A stretch of DNA of 64,000 bases from contig OZ038433.1 of the NCBI GenBank assembly GCA_964036275.1, positions 46,009,097 to 46,073,096 of the forward strand, in the 5' to 3' direction. Source of the DNA: Litoditis marina. Lineage: Eukaryota; Nematoda; Chromadorea; Rhabditida; Rhabditidae. Below the pieces are notes generated by a model. The model was not told where the DNA came from. It saw nothing but the letters and a program-made list of their open reading frames with translations, and made no database searches. A program made the translations under genes and the position numbers. Each line of letters starts with the position of its first letter. Position 1 is the first letter of the stretch. Below are positions 46,896-59,501 of this stretch, one piece after another.

Positions 46896-47014
46896 AGCTT
46901 ACGGCACCCGGGATTCCCAAGCCGTCTCCGATCCAAGTACTAACCGGGCCCAACGTTGCTTGACTTGCCAGATCGGACGGGATGGCGTATTTTCAACGTG
47001 GTATGGTCGTAAGC
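46896..47014 (-). rRNA. 5S ribosomal RNA, array 2 copy 18
   Basis: Same as the copy at 799-917 by eye; SL1 partner at 46640-46734. Confidence 0.97.
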
Positions 47015-48006
47015 GAAAGCATTGGGGGGTCTACTAGGGACATGCTGGAGGCAGATTTACGCAACTAGGACACATAAAACATAAATAAACAATTTCATAA
47101 CTTTCCCAGCCACTAATTTGCTAAATTTCTCAGTCACAAGGTCACGTGGTTTCCACGTGAATTCGGACAAAACGCGCGAAAATAGCAGTTCTAACGGTCT
47201 TTCCTCGCCCATAATTCGAACAATTGTTAATTATATCTCGCGATCTCTTGATCTACCAGTCGAGAATACAGTTTTCTGTGAGTCAACCGCTGTACAAGTC
47301 ACCAACTTTTCCCCATCCCCAGCTATAGCCCTGTAGAATCGCGGTTTTTCGCTCATATCTCAGCTTTGGAGGGTCGAAACACAAAAATGACAAGATTTCC
47401 GCGATCGGCACGTCATTTTGTATGCACACGGCACGAAAAGAAGCTAATTCGGAGAAAATTTCCCGATTGCAAATGGCAAAAATCTACAGGTATTTGAACC
47501 TCCCCCCTCCGGCACGGGAGGCGGCAGCACTATCCACTAGGCCACCGGACACCTCCGAGCCGGAATGCTTGTTTCGGGGGCAAGAGCGCGCGGTTCACTG
47601 TTGTATATGGAAATGTTAGGTTTTTCATAGATGAGATAAATGATTTAGCTCTCAATTCTCAATTGTAGCCCTCAGATGTGGAGCAAATTTCAATTTCGTT
47701 CTCTGGCACGAAACTCGATGAGAATTTGGAAAAACTATCGGAAAATGTACGAATAGCTTTTGTAAAAGTATTTTCTATGATGTGTAACTTAAATTGAGGT
47801 GTATGGGGGAAAAAAGTTCGACTTTTGTTTCACGTGACTCACGTGGGAAAACGTGCATTTTCACGGGTCCACACCTACTAAACATGCATGAACATCCCTT
47901 TTGTTGCCGATGTGGAGCAAACTACAACGTTTCTTTTAGAGAACACCTGTTTTCTGCTCACGTGAGACACGTGACACACGTGTTTTTACTTTTGTACACA
48001 TTCTTA

Positions 48007-48101
48007 GTGCCCTCCTACTGGAGGGCGTTCCAAAATTTGTCTTAACCACAACTTTCATTGGGTCAGAACGAGAAAGTACCTCAAACTTGGGTAATTAAAC
48101 C
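48007..48101 (-). ncRNA. sls-1: SL1 spliced-leader RNA, array 2 copy 18
   Basis: Leader, splice donor, Sm site and 3' stem all as in the copy at 543-637. Confidence 0.95.
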
Positions 48102-48262
48102 AACGAGAGGGTAGGATAGTGGTGGACGCTCATGAGACGTATGTATATTGGTCTGGCCGGCTGGCCAAAACGCCCCCTTTAAGCGCTAAAACAGATAGTA
48201 TTTGGTTTGTTTGGGCGCTAAAACTAAGGAAATTCGATCTAGTTTTAAATAAAAATGTAAAA

Positions 48263-48381
48263 AGCTTACGGCACCCGGGATTCCCAAGCCGTCTCCGATC
48301 CAAGTACTAACCGGGCCCAACGTTGCTTGACTTGCCAGATCGGACGGGATGGCGTATTTTCAACGTGGTATGGTCGTAAGC
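48263..48381 (-). rRNA. 5S ribosomal RNA, array 2 copy 19
   Basis: Same as the copy at 799-917 by eye; SL1 partner at 48007-48101. Confidence 0.97.
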
Positions 48382-49373
48382 GAAAGCATTGGGGGGTCTA
48401 CTAGGGACATGCTGGAGGCAGATTTACGCAACTAGGACACATAAAACATAAATAAACAATTTCATAACTTTCCCAGCCACTAATTTGCTAAATTTCTCAG
48501 TCACAAGGTCACGTGGTTTCCACGTGAATTCGGACAAAACGCGCGAAAATAGCAGTTCTAACGGTCTTTCCTCGCCCATAATTCGAACAATTGTTAATTA
48601 TATCTCGCAATATCTTGATCTACCAGTCGAGAATACAGTTTTCTGTGAGTCAACCGCTGTACAAGTCACCAACTTTTCCCCATCCCCAGCTATAGCCCTG
48701 TAGAATCGCGGTTTTTCGCTCATATCTCAGCTTTGGAGGGTCGAAACACAAAAATGACAAGATTTCCGCGATCGGCACGTCATTTTGTATGCACACGGCA
48801 CGAAAAGAAGCTAATTCGGAGAAAATTTCCCGATTGCAAATGGCAAAAATCTACAGGTATTTGAACCTCCCCCCTCCGGCACGGGAGGCGGCAGCACTAT
48901 CCACTAGGCCACCGGACACCTCCGAGCCGGAATGCTTGTTTCGGGGGCAAGAGCGCGCGGTTCACTGTTGTATATGGAAATGTTAGGTTTTTCATAGATG
49001 AGATAAATGATTTAGCTCTCAATTCTCAATTGTAGCCCTCAGATGTGGAGCAAATTTCAATTTCGTTCTCTGGCACGAAACTCGATGAGAATTTGGAAAA
49101 ACTATCGGAAAATGTACGAATAGCTTTTGTAAAAGTATTTTCTATGATGTGTAACTTAAATTGAGGTGTATGGGGGAAAAAAGTTCGACTTTTGTTTCAC
49201 GTGACTCACGTGGGAAAACGTGCATTTTCACGGGTCCACACCTACTAAACATGCATGAACATCCCTTTTGTTGCCGATGTGGAGCAAACTACAACGTTTC
49301 TTTTAGAGAACACCTGTTTTCTGCTCACGTGAGACACGTGACACACGTGTTTTTACTTTTGTACACATTCTTA

Positions 49374-49468
49374 GTGCCCTCCTACTGGAGGGCGTTCCAA
49401 AATTTGTCTTAACCACAACTTTCATTGGGTCAGAACGAGAAAGTACCTCAAACTTGGGTAATTAAACC
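49374..49468 (-). ncRNA. sls-1: SL1 spliced-leader RNA, array 2 copy 19
   Basis: Leader, splice donor, Sm site and 3' stem all as in the copy at 543-637. Confidence 0.95.
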
Positions 49469-49629
49469 AACGAGAGGGTAGGATAGTGGTGGACGCTCAT
49501 GAGACGTATGTATATTGGTCTGGCCGGCTGGCCAAAACGCCCCCTTTAAGCGCTAAAACAGATAGTATTTGGTTTGTTTGGGCGCTAAAACTAAGGAAAT
49601 TCGATCTAGTTTTAAATAAAAATGTAAAA

Positions 49630-49748
49630 AGCTTACGGCACCCGGGATTCCCAAGCCGTCTCCGATCCAAGTACTAACCGGGCCCAACGTTGCTTGACTT
49701 GCCAGATCGGACGGGATGGCGTATTTTCAACGTGGTATGGTCGTAAGC
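49630..49748 (-). rRNA. 5S ribosomal RNA, array 2 copy 20
   Basis: Same as the copy at 799-917 by eye; SL1 partner at 49374-49468. Confidence 0.97.
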
Positions 49749-50740
49749 GAAAGCATTGGGGGGTCTACTAGGGACATGCTGGAGGCAGATTTACGCAACT
49801 AGGACACATAAAACATAAATAAACAATTTCATAACTTTCCCAGCCACTAATTTGCTAAATTTCTCAGTCACAAGGTCACGTGGTTTCCACGTGAATTCGG
49901 ACAAAACGCGCGAAAATAGCAGTTCTAACGGTCTTTCCTCGCCCATAATTCGAACAATTGTTAATTATATCTCGCGATCTCTTGATCTACCAGTCGAGAA
50001 TACAGTTTTCTGTGAGTCAACCGCTGTACAAGTCACCAACTTTTCCCCATCCCCAGCTATAGCCCTGTAGAATCGCGGTTTTTCGCTCATATCTCAGCTT
50101 TGGAGGGTCGAAACACAAAAATGACAAGATTTCCGCGATCGGCACGTCATTTTGTATGCACACGGCACGAAAAGAAGCTAATTCGGAGAAAATTTCCCGA
50201 TTGCAAATGGCAAAAATCTACAGGTATTTGAACCTCCCCCCTCCGGCACGGGAGGCGGCAGCACTATCCACTAGGCCACCGGACACCTCCGAGCCGGAAT
50301 GCTTGTTTCGGGGGCAAGAGCGCGCGGTTCACTGTTGTATATGGAAATGTTAGGTTTTTCATAGATGAGATAAATGATTTAGCTCTCAATTCTCAATTGT
50401 AGCCCTCAGATGTGGAGCAAATTTCAATTTCGTTCTCTGGCACGAAACTCGATGAGAATTTGGAAAAACTATCGGAAAATGTACGAATAGCTTTTGTAAA
50501 AGTATTTTCTATGATGTGTAACTTAAATTGAGGTGTATGGGGGAAAAAAGTTCGACTTTTGTTTCACGTGACTCACGTGGGAAAACGTGCATTTTCACGG
50601 GTCCACACCTACTAAACATGCATGAACATCCCTTTTGTTGCCGATGTGGAGCAAACTACAACGTTTCTTTTAGAGAACACCTGTTTTCTGCTCACGTGAG
50701 ACACGTGACACACGTGTTTTTACTTTTGTACACATTCTTA

Positions 50741-50835
50741 GTGCCCTCCTACTGGAGGGCGTTCCAAAATTTGTCTTAACCACAACTTTCATTGGGTCAG
50801 AACGAGAAAGTACCTCAAACTTGGGTAATTAAACC
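50741..50835 (-). ncRNA. sls-1: SL1 spliced-leader RNA, array 2 copy 20
   Basis: Leader, splice donor, Sm site and 3' stem all as in the copy at 543-637. Last intact SL1 gene in the window. Confidence 0.95.
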
Positions 50836-50996
50836 AACGAGAGGGTAGGATAGTGGTGGACGCTCATGAGACGTATGTATATTGGTCTGGCCGGCTGGCC
50901 AAAACGCCCCCTTTAAGCGCTAAAACAGATAGTATTTGGTTTGTTTGGGCGCTAAAACTAAGGAAATTCGATCTAGTTTTAAATAAAAATGTAAAA

Positions 50997-51115
50997 AGCT
51001 TACGGCACCCGGGATTCCCAAGCCGTCTCCGATCCAAGTACTAACCGGGCCCAACGTTGCTTGACTTGCCAGATCGGACGGGATGGCGTATTTTCAACGT
51101 GGTATGGTCGTAAGC
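50997..51115 (-). rRNA. 5S ribosomal RNA, array 2 copy 21 (last in the window)
   Basis: Same as the copy at 799-917 by eye; SL1 partner at 50741-50835. No 5S gene lies to its right. Confidence 0.97.
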
Positions 51116-52107
51116 GAAAGCATTGGGGGGTCTACTAGGGACATGCTGGAGGCAGATTTACGCAACTAGGACACATAAAACATAAATAAACAATTTCATA
51201 ACTTTCCCAGCCACTAATTTGCTAAATTTCTCAGTCACAAGGTCACGTGGTTTCCACGTGAATTCGGACAAAACGCGCGAAAATAGCAGTTCTAACGGTC
51301 TTTCCTCGCCCATAATTCGAACAATTGTTAATTATATCTCGCAATATCTTGATCTACCAGTCGAGAATACAGTTTTCTGTGAGTCAACCGCTGTACAAGT
51401 CACCAACTTTTCCCCATCCCCAGCTATAGCCCTGTAGAATCGCGGTTTTTCGCTCATATCTCAGCTTTGGAGGGTCGAAACACAAAAATGACAAGATTTC
51501 CGCGATCGGCACGTCATTTTGTATGCACACGGCACGAAAAGAAGCTAATTCGGAGAAAATTTCCCGATTGCAAATGGCAAAAATCTACAGGTATTTGAAC
51601 CTCCCCCCTCCGGCACGGGAGGCGGCAGCACTATCCACTAGGCCACCGGACACCTCCGAGCCGGAATGCTTGTTTCGGGGGCAAGAGCGCGCGGTTCACT
51701 GTTGTATATGGAAATGTTAGGTTTTTCATAGATGAGATAAATGATTTAGCTCTCAATTCTCAATTGTAGCCCTCAGATGTGGAGCAAATTTCAATTTCGT
51801 TCTCTGGCACGAAACTCGATGAGAATTTGGAAAAACTATCGGAAAATGTACGAATAGCTTTTGTAAAAGTATTTTCTATGATGTGTAACTTAAATTGAGG
51901 TGTATGGGGGAAAAAAGTTCGACTTTTGTTTCACGTGACTCACGTGGGAAAACGTGCATTTTCACGGGTCCACACCTACTAAACATGCATGAACATCCCT
52001 TTTGTTGCCGATGTGGAGCAAACTACAACGTTTCTTTTAGAGAACACCTGTTTTCTGCTCACGTGAGACACGTGACACACGTGTTTTTACTTTTGTACAC
52101 ATTCTTA

Positions 52108-52195
52108 GTGCCCTCCTACTGGAGGGCGTTCCAAAATTTGTCTTAACCACAACTTTCATTGGGTCAGAACGAGCAAGTACCTCAAACTTGGGTAA
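52108..52195 (-). pseudogene. SL1 RNA gene broken by spacer 2
   Basis: Same breakpoint as 15580-15667: it keeps the last 15 leader bases and everything downstream, and lacks the first 7 bases and the promoter. It has a private A-to-C change at 52174, in the transcribed part after the splice donor. The rest of this SL1 gene is not found in the window. Confidence 0.92.
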
Positions 52196-52784
52196 ACATA
52201 TGTGTCTGAATGGTTCAGTCTGTGTCAGATCTGAGACAAATGTGTCATAAACGACACAGTCAGAGTAAAAACCTGAAAAGTGGTTTTAAAAACATTTATT
52301 GCACGCTTCGTGTGATGTGAAACAACTGAGATAGTACAATTTAGATTTGACACAACTATTTTCTTGAAAATGAATCATTAATATTTTTCAATTCATGAAA
52401 TTTTTGAAATTTTATCCATTTGAGTGGGTGGTTACAGAAAACCACATAACCATGATTCTCTTGTTATCTTTCAGGGGTTCATTCATCGATTAAGAATGGT
52501 TTAGATAATTGATTACTATTTGAAATATTCTGTGTCAGATGTCGCACCTTTGTGCCAGATCTGTCACATATGTGTCAGATGTGATACCAGATTCCTCAGG
52601 GAGAGCCAAGCTGTAATTTGTACCGATATTTTTTTATCAATCCCCAGACTCACTCACTTCAAACAGACTCTCAGTCTGCAGTGAATGACTGTTGCAATAA
52701 GAGCCTAAAACTTCACTTTTCCCGTGTTCCACTTTTCTCTCCAAAAACTTCGAGATAGAGTTGCTAGTAAGAATACTAGAAAAA
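52196..52784. other. Unique left part of spacer 2
   Basis: Counterpart of 15668-16256. Palindrome-like motifs at 52221-52238 and 52531-52588. Small differences include CAGACTCTCAGTCTG here against CAGACTCAGAGTCTG in spacer 1. No gene seen. Confidence 0.5.
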
Positions 52785-55700
52785 ACGAAAAACGTAGGAA
52801 TGTAGTTGACAGTTCGAGAGGTTTTGACTTATATTAACTGCAGTTATACATTTCCACTCAATTGAGGAGTAAATGCTTGGTTTTAATGAAAATGGTGGAG
52901 TTTTTAGTGTTGTATCCGATCTGACACAAACGAAAAACGTAGGAATGTAGTTGAGAGTTTGAAAGGTTTTGAATTATATTAACTTCAGTTATACATTTCA
53001 ACTCAATTGGGGACTAAATGCTTGGTTTTAATGAAAATGGTGGAGTTTTCAGTGTTGTATCAGATCTGACACAAACGAAAAACGTAGGAATGTAGTTGAG
53101 AGTTTGAAAGGTTTTGACTTATATTAACTTCAGTTATACATTTCAACTCAATTGGGGACTAAATGCTTGATTTTAATGAAAATGGTGGAGTTTTTAGTGT
53201 TGTGTCAGATCTGACACAAACGAAAAACGTAGGAATGTAGTTGAGAGTTTGAAAGGTTTTGACTTATATTAACTTCAGTTATACAATTCAACTCAATTGG
53301 GGAGTAAATGCTTGGTTTCAATGAAAATGGTAGAGTTTTTAGTGTTGTATCAGATCTGACACAAACGAAAAACGTAGGAATGTAGTTGAGAGTTTGAAAG
53401 GTTTTGACTTATATTAACTTCAGTTATACATTTCAACTCAATTGGGGACTAAATGCTTTGTTTCAATCAAAATGGTGGAGTTTTCAGTGTTGTGTCAGAT
53501 CTGACACAAACGAAAAACGTAGGAATGTAGTTGAGTTGAGAGTTTGAAAGGTTTTGAATTATATTAACTTCAGTTATACATTTCAACTCAATTGAGGAGT
53601 AAGTGCTTGGTTTCAATGAAAATGGTGGAGTTTTCAGTGTTGTGTCAGATCTGACACAAACGAAAAACGTAGGAATGTAGTTGAGAGTTTGAAAGGTTTT
53701 GAATTATATTAACTTCAGTTATACATTTCAACTCAATTGAGGAGTTGGTGGAATTTTCAGTGTTGTGTCAGATCTGACACAAACGAAAAACGTAAGAATG
53801 TAGTTGAGAGTTTGAAAGGTTTTGACTTATATCAACTTCAGTTATACATTTCAACTCAATTGAGGAGTAAATGCTTGGTTTCAATGAAAATGGTGGAATT
53901 TTCAGTGTTGTGTCAGATCTGACACAAACGAAAAACGTAAGAATGTAGTTGATAGTTTGAAAGGTTTTGACTTATATCAACTTCAGTTATACATTTCAAC
54001 TCAATTGAGGACTAAATGCTTTGTTTTAGTGAGAATCGTGAGTTTTTAGTGTTGTGTCAGATCTGACACAAACGAAAAACGTAGGAATGTAGTTGAGAGT
54101 TTGGAAGGTTTTGACTTATATCAACTTCAGTTATACATTTCAACTCAATTGAGGACTAAATGCTTTGTTTTAGTGAGAATCGTGAGTTTTTAGTGTTGTG
54201 TCAGATCTGACACAAACGAAAAACGTAGGAATGTAGTTGAGAGTTTGGAAGGTTTTGACTTATATCAACTTCAGTTATACATTTCAACTCAATTGAGGAC
54301 TAAATGCTTTGTTTTAGTGAGAATCGTGAGTTTTTAGTGTTGTGTCAGATCTGACACAAACGAAAAACGTAAGAATGTAGTTGAGAGTTTGGAAGGTTTT
54401 GACTTATATCAACTTCAGTTATACATTTCAACTCAATTGAGGACTAAATGCTTGGTTTCAATGAAAATGGTGGAGTTTTCAGTGTTGTGTCAGATCTGAC
54501 ACAAACGAAACACGTAGGAATGTAGTTGAGAGTTTGGAAGGTTTTGACTTATATCAACTTCAGTTATACATTTCAACTCAATTGAGGACTAAATGCTTTG
54601 TTTTAGTGAGAATCGTGAGTTTTTAGTGTTGTGTCAGATCTGACACAAACGAAAAACGTAGGAATGTAGTTGAGAGTTTGGAAGGTTTTGACTTATATCA
54701 ACTTCAGTTATACATTTCAACTCAATTGAGGACTAAATGCTTTGTTTTAGTGAGAATCGTGAGTTTTTAGTGTTGTGTCAGATCTGACACAAACGAAAAA
54801 CGTAGGAATGTAGTTGAGAGTTTGGAAGGTTTTGACTTATATCAACTTCAGTTATACATTTCAACTCAATTGAGGACTAAATGCTTTGTTTTAGTGAGAA
54901 TCGTGAGTTTTTAGTGTTGTGTCAGATCTGACACAAACGAAACACGTAGGAATGTAGTTGAGAGTTTGGAAGGTTTTGACTTATATCAACTTCAGTTATA
55001 CATTTCAACTCAATTGAGGACTAAATGCTTTGTTTTAGTGAGAATCGTGAGTTTTTAGTGTTGTATCAGATCTGACACAAACGAAAAACGTAGGAATGTA
55101 GTTGAGAGTTTGGAAGGTTTTGACTTATATCAAGTTCAGTTATACATTTCAACTCAATTGAGGACTAAATGCTTTGTTTTAGTGAGAATCGTGAGTTTTT
55201 AGTGTTGTATCAGATCTGACACAAACGAAAAACGTAGGAATGTAGTTGACAGTTGGAGAGGTTTTGACTTATATTAAGTTAAGGAATACGTTTCAACTCA
55301 ATTGAGGAGTAAATGCTTGGTTTCAATGAAAATGGTGGAATTTTCAGTGTTGTGTCAGATCTGACACAAACGAAAAACGTAAGAATGTAGTTGAGAGTTT
55401 GAAATGGTTTTGACTTATATCAACTTCAGTTATACATTTCAACTCAATTGAGGAGTAAATGCTTGGTTTCAATGAAAATGGTGGAATTTTCAGTGTTGTG
55501 TCAGATCTGACACAAACGAAAAACGTAAGAATGTAGTTGAGAGTTTGAAAGGTTTTGACTTATATCAACTTCAGTTATACATTTCAACTCAATTGAGGAG
55601 TAAATGCTTGGTTTCAATGAAAATGGTGGAATTTTCAGTGTTGTGTCAGATCTGACACAAACGAAAAACGTAAGAATGTAGTTGAGAGTTTGAAAGGTTT

Positions 55701-57625
55701 TGACTTATATCAACTTCAGTTATACATTTCAACTCAATTGAGGAGTAAATGCTTGGTTTCAATGAAAATGGTGGAATTTTCAGTGTTGTGTCAGATCTGA
55801 CACAAACGAAAAACGTAAGAATGTAGTTGAGAGTTTGAAAGGTTTTGACTTATATCAACTTCAGTTATACATTTCAACTCAATTGAGGAGTAAATGCTTG
55901 GTTTCAATGAAAATGGTGGAATTTTCAGTGTTGTGTCAGATCTGACACAAACGAAAAACGTAGGAATGTAGTTGAGAGTTTGGAAGGTTTTGACTTATAT
56001 CAACTTCAGTTATACATTTCAACTCAATTGAGGACTAAATGCTTTGTTTTAGTGAGAATCGTGAGTTTTTAGTGTTGTGTCAGATCTGACACAAACGAAA
56101 AACGTAAGAATGTAGTTGAGAGTTTGGAAGGTTTTGACTTATATCAACTTCAGTTATACATTTCAACTCAATTGAGGACTAAATGCTTTGTTTTAGTGAG
56201 AATCGTGAGTTTTTAGTGTTGTATCAGATCTGACACAAACGAAAAACGTAGGAATGTAGTTGAGAGTTTGGAAGGTTTTGACTTATATCAACTTCAGTTA
56301 TACATTTCAACTCAATTGAGGACTAAATGCTTTGTTTTAGTGAGAATCGTGAGTTTTTAGTGTTGTATCAGATCTGACACAAACGAAAAACGTAGGAATG
56401 TAGTTGAGAGTTTGGAAGGTTTTGACTTATATCAAGTTCAGTTATACATTTCAACTCAATTGAGGACTAAATGCTTTGTTTTAGTGAGAATCGTGAGTTT
56501 TCAGTGTTGTGTCAGATCTGACACAAACGAAAAACGTAGGAATGTAGTTGAGAGTTTGAAAGGTTTTGAATTATATTAACTTCAGTTATACATTTCAACT
56601 CAATTGAGGAGTAAGTGCTTGGTTTCAATGAAAATGGTGGAGTTTTCAGTGTTGTGTCAGATCTGACACAAACGAAAAACGTAGGAATGTAGTTGAGAGT
56701 TTGAAAGGTTTTGACTTATATTAACTTCAGTTATACATTTCAACTCAATTGAGGAGTAAATGCTTGGTTTCAATGAAAATGGTGGAGTTTTCAGTGTTGT
56801 GTCAGATCTGACACAAACGAAACACGTAGGAATGTAGTTGAGAGTTTGGAAGGTTTTGACTTATATCAACTTCAGTTATACATTTCAACTCAATTGAGGA
56901 CTAAATGCTTTGTTTTAGTGAGAATCGTGAGTTTTTAGTGTTGTATCAGATCTGACACCAACGAAAAACGTAGGAATGTAGTTGACAGTTGGAGAGGTTT
57001 TGACTTATATCAACTTCAGTCATACATTTCAATTCAATTGGGGAGTAAATGCTTGGTTTCAATGAAAATGGTGGAGTTTTCAGTGTTGTGTCAGATCTGA
57101 CACAAACGAAAAACGCAGGAATGTAGTTGAGAGTTTGAAAGGTTTTGAATTATATTAACTTCAGTTATACATTTCAACTCAATTGAGAAGTAAATGCTTG
57201 GTTTCAATGAAAATGGTGGAGTTTTCAGTGTTGTGTCAGATCTGACACAAACGAAAAACGTAGGAATGTAGTTGAGAGTTTGAAAGGTTTTGAATTATAT
57301 TAACTTCAGTTATACATTTCAACTCAATTGAGGAGTAAGTGCTTGGTTTCAATGAAAATGGTGGAGTTTTCAGTATTGTGTCAGATCTGACACAAACGAA
57401 AAACGTAGGAATGTAGTTGAGTTGAGAGTTTGAAAGGTTTTGAATTATATTAACTTCAGTTATACATTTCAACTCAATTGAGGAGTAAATGCTTGGTTTC
57501 AATGAAAATGGTGGAGTTTTCAGTGTTGTGTCAGATCTGACACAAACGAAAAACGTAAGAATGTAGTTGATAGTTTGAAAAGTTTAGACTTATATTAAGT
57601 TTAGTTATACATTTCAACTCAATTG
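52785..57625. repeat. 145-bp palindromic satellite, spacer 2
   Basis: About 33 units of the spacer 1 satellite. Two subfamilies form blocks. One has GAGGAGTAAATGCTTGG with AATGAAAATGGTGG. The other (144 bp) has GAGGACTAAATGCTTTG with GTGAGAATCGTGAG, and fills most of 54000-55210 and 55960-56510. One unit is shortened near 53740 by loss of about 22 bp. First and last units match those of spacer 1. Confidence 0.93.
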
Positions 57626-58085
57626 ACATATTGGCAATCAAATCGATTTTCAACGTAAACGGTCCGTTTTCAAGTGTAAATTTTGTCAGGTAGACTGTGC
57701 TCAAGCTGGTTAAACTATTTTCTTGATAAGTGCTCTCTAATTGAGTTAGACATGTTGGCATAAGATGAACTACCAAAATGCTTTATTGTGTGTGTGGTGC
57801 GAAAACCTTCCACTTTACAGAGTACATCGCCGTTTCGCCAAACCTTCCGACTGTAGTTCCATAGAGTGTCTGATACCGGTGGATAGCAACAGTTGTCAGT
57901 AAGTGGCCGATGTTGAACTCTGCGAAATGATTACAAATGTGAATAGCTGCTCACTAAAGATCTCGGATCGTTCGAGTGATTGCAGAATGAACATAGTTCC
58001 CGTTTCACAAAACGTTAGTTTTCTTATTTTGAAGATTGTAAGTCTTAATTCGAAATAAAAAACAAAAATATCACGTACAGAAGAC
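57626..58085. other. Spacer 2 segment with no recognised gene
   Basis: Counterpart of 20121-20580. The plus-strand frame open in spacer 1 has an in-frame TAA here at about 57901-57903. Confidence 0.4.
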
Positions 58086-58350
58086 ACTGCGGTGTCAATA
58101 TAGTTCGTTTCACCCACCCATGACTTTCTACAGTAATCTTCCGTATTTTCAAGCGGATTTATTAAACCAACAAAGTGCCTCTTAGACCTACTGTATTCTA
58201 TGCTTGTAGTAACCAATGTGGAAAACAGAATCACGAAGTTTAGGCTATTTCCAATGCCTAGAAGATATGAAAAATTGACTTGAAAGTTTCATGATCTTAC
58301 TGTAGAGGGCTACTGATGCGTGAAACAGACTATAGCAATGCTCAGCAATT
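58086..58350. mobile_element. Foldback (MITE-like) element in spacer 2
   Basis: Same inverted TTACTGTAGA...GTGAAAC arms as 20581-20845. Confidence 0.5.
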
Positions 58351-59124
58351 CAAAGAAATTACTCAATGAAGCAATACAAATTCTCTGTATTTACTAGTAA
58401 AAAGTAACGTGCAAATACATTTTCATCGAATGCACAGAAAAGGCACTGAACACCCTTACCAGCAGTGAATGCTTGGCTTTATGGATATTCATGTCAGTCT
58501 TTTTACTTACGAAATCGATGAAATTGAAATCATGAATATAACTTTCAGTTTGTGTTCACGCGTTCCCTGCTGATTGACACTATTGTGGCGACTACAGCAA
58601 ACGCAGCTGTGCTCAGAGTATATGGAGAGCCCTCACCTTTTTGTTATTGAGAAACCAATTTTTGTGGTCTCCCTTCCGATGTCCCACGATCTCCAGATTC
58701 ATCGTCGACACATCAACTCTAGAATAAAGACAGCTAATATTGATATGAAAGTCACCAATAAATCTGTTCTACGAGAGAGTCAAAAAAAAATTAAGTCAAG
58801 AATGATTTCGAAAACAATAAAAAATTGAGATAAATGGAAATGGAGAAACCTGTTCGTCCCACTTTCTCACGTGAACCTCACCAACATTTCTCAACCTCAG
58901 GGGAATGCACACAACCTACAGTTTTTGGAGCGAGCAACCTAAAAAGCAATTAGCACTTAATCCAATGAGCAATTAGCGGTGAACAGTCTGAGGACCGTAG
59001 GTGGTAATGTATGCCTTCTATAGTTCACTGCCAGGCTTCGTTTGAACTTAGTCTCTGACTAACAAAGAGTTGAAACGCTTCATGAAGTAAATTAGAGCGA
59101 ATGAATGAATAAACTATCGAAATG

Positions 59125-59194
59125 GGGCCGAGTGGTCAGGTGGTTAGCGTTCGGCTGTCGCCCCACAGACCCGGGTTCGTTTCCCGCTCGCCGC
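59125..59194 (+). pseudogene. tRNA-Asp(GTC)-like pseudogene, spacer 2
   Basis: Counterpart of 21615-21684 with no difference seen. A 5-bp insertion upstream (near 58711, CATCAACTCTAG against CACTCTAG) shifts the local offset. Confidence 0.55.
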
Positions 59195-59217
59195 GTTATC
59201 TATCTGGCTTTGGTTTA

Positions 59218-59332
59218 TTAGGCTTAGGTTTAGGCATAGGCTCAGGCTCAGGCTCAGGCTTAGGCTCAGGCTTAGGCTTAGGCATAGGCTTAGGCTTGAG
59301 CTTAGGCATAGGCTTAAGCTACGTCTTAGGCT
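59218..59332 (+). repeat. Interstitial telomeric tract 1, spacer 2 (TTAGGC variants)
   Basis: TTAGGC mixed with TCAGGC and ATAGGC. No run longer than two perfect hexamers, unlike the six-unit run at 21758-21793. Confidence 0.85.
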
Positions 59333-59441
59333 TATAATCAGTTTCAAGTTCGAGTTAATGCGTAATGTATCACAATATCACAATAACTTAAAGGAGTAGA
59401 TTTGGTACTATTTAAGGTGTGGACCTAGGCCATAACACGAC

Positions 59442-59501
59442 TTAGGCTTAGGCTTAGGCTGAGGCTCAGGCTTAGGCTTAGGCTCAGGCTTAGGCTTAGG
59501 C
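59442..59501 (+). repeat. Interstitial telomeric tract 2, spacer 2
   Basis: About ten hexamers, TTAGGC interrupted by TGAGGC and TCAGGC. Longer but less pure than the six perfect units at 21940-21975. Confidence 0.88.

Larger units (their letters stand above)
23483..52195 (-). repeat. 5S rRNA / SL1 RNA tandem array 2 (1367-bp unit)
   Basis: Exactly 21 periods of 1367 bp plus 6 bp separate the two GGGTAA junctions (23483 and 52190). It contains 21 5S genes, 20 intact SL1 genes, a 13-nt SL1 5' fragment at the left edge and a broken SL1 at the right edge. No length change was found in any unit. Diagnostic substitutions alternate between neighbouring units in the right half. Confidence 0.97.

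Noticed and set aside
59122..59347. Overlapping frames on both strands rich in Gly-Leu or Ser-Leu
   Set aside because: They are translations of TTAGGC-type repeats and the tRNA-like sequence.
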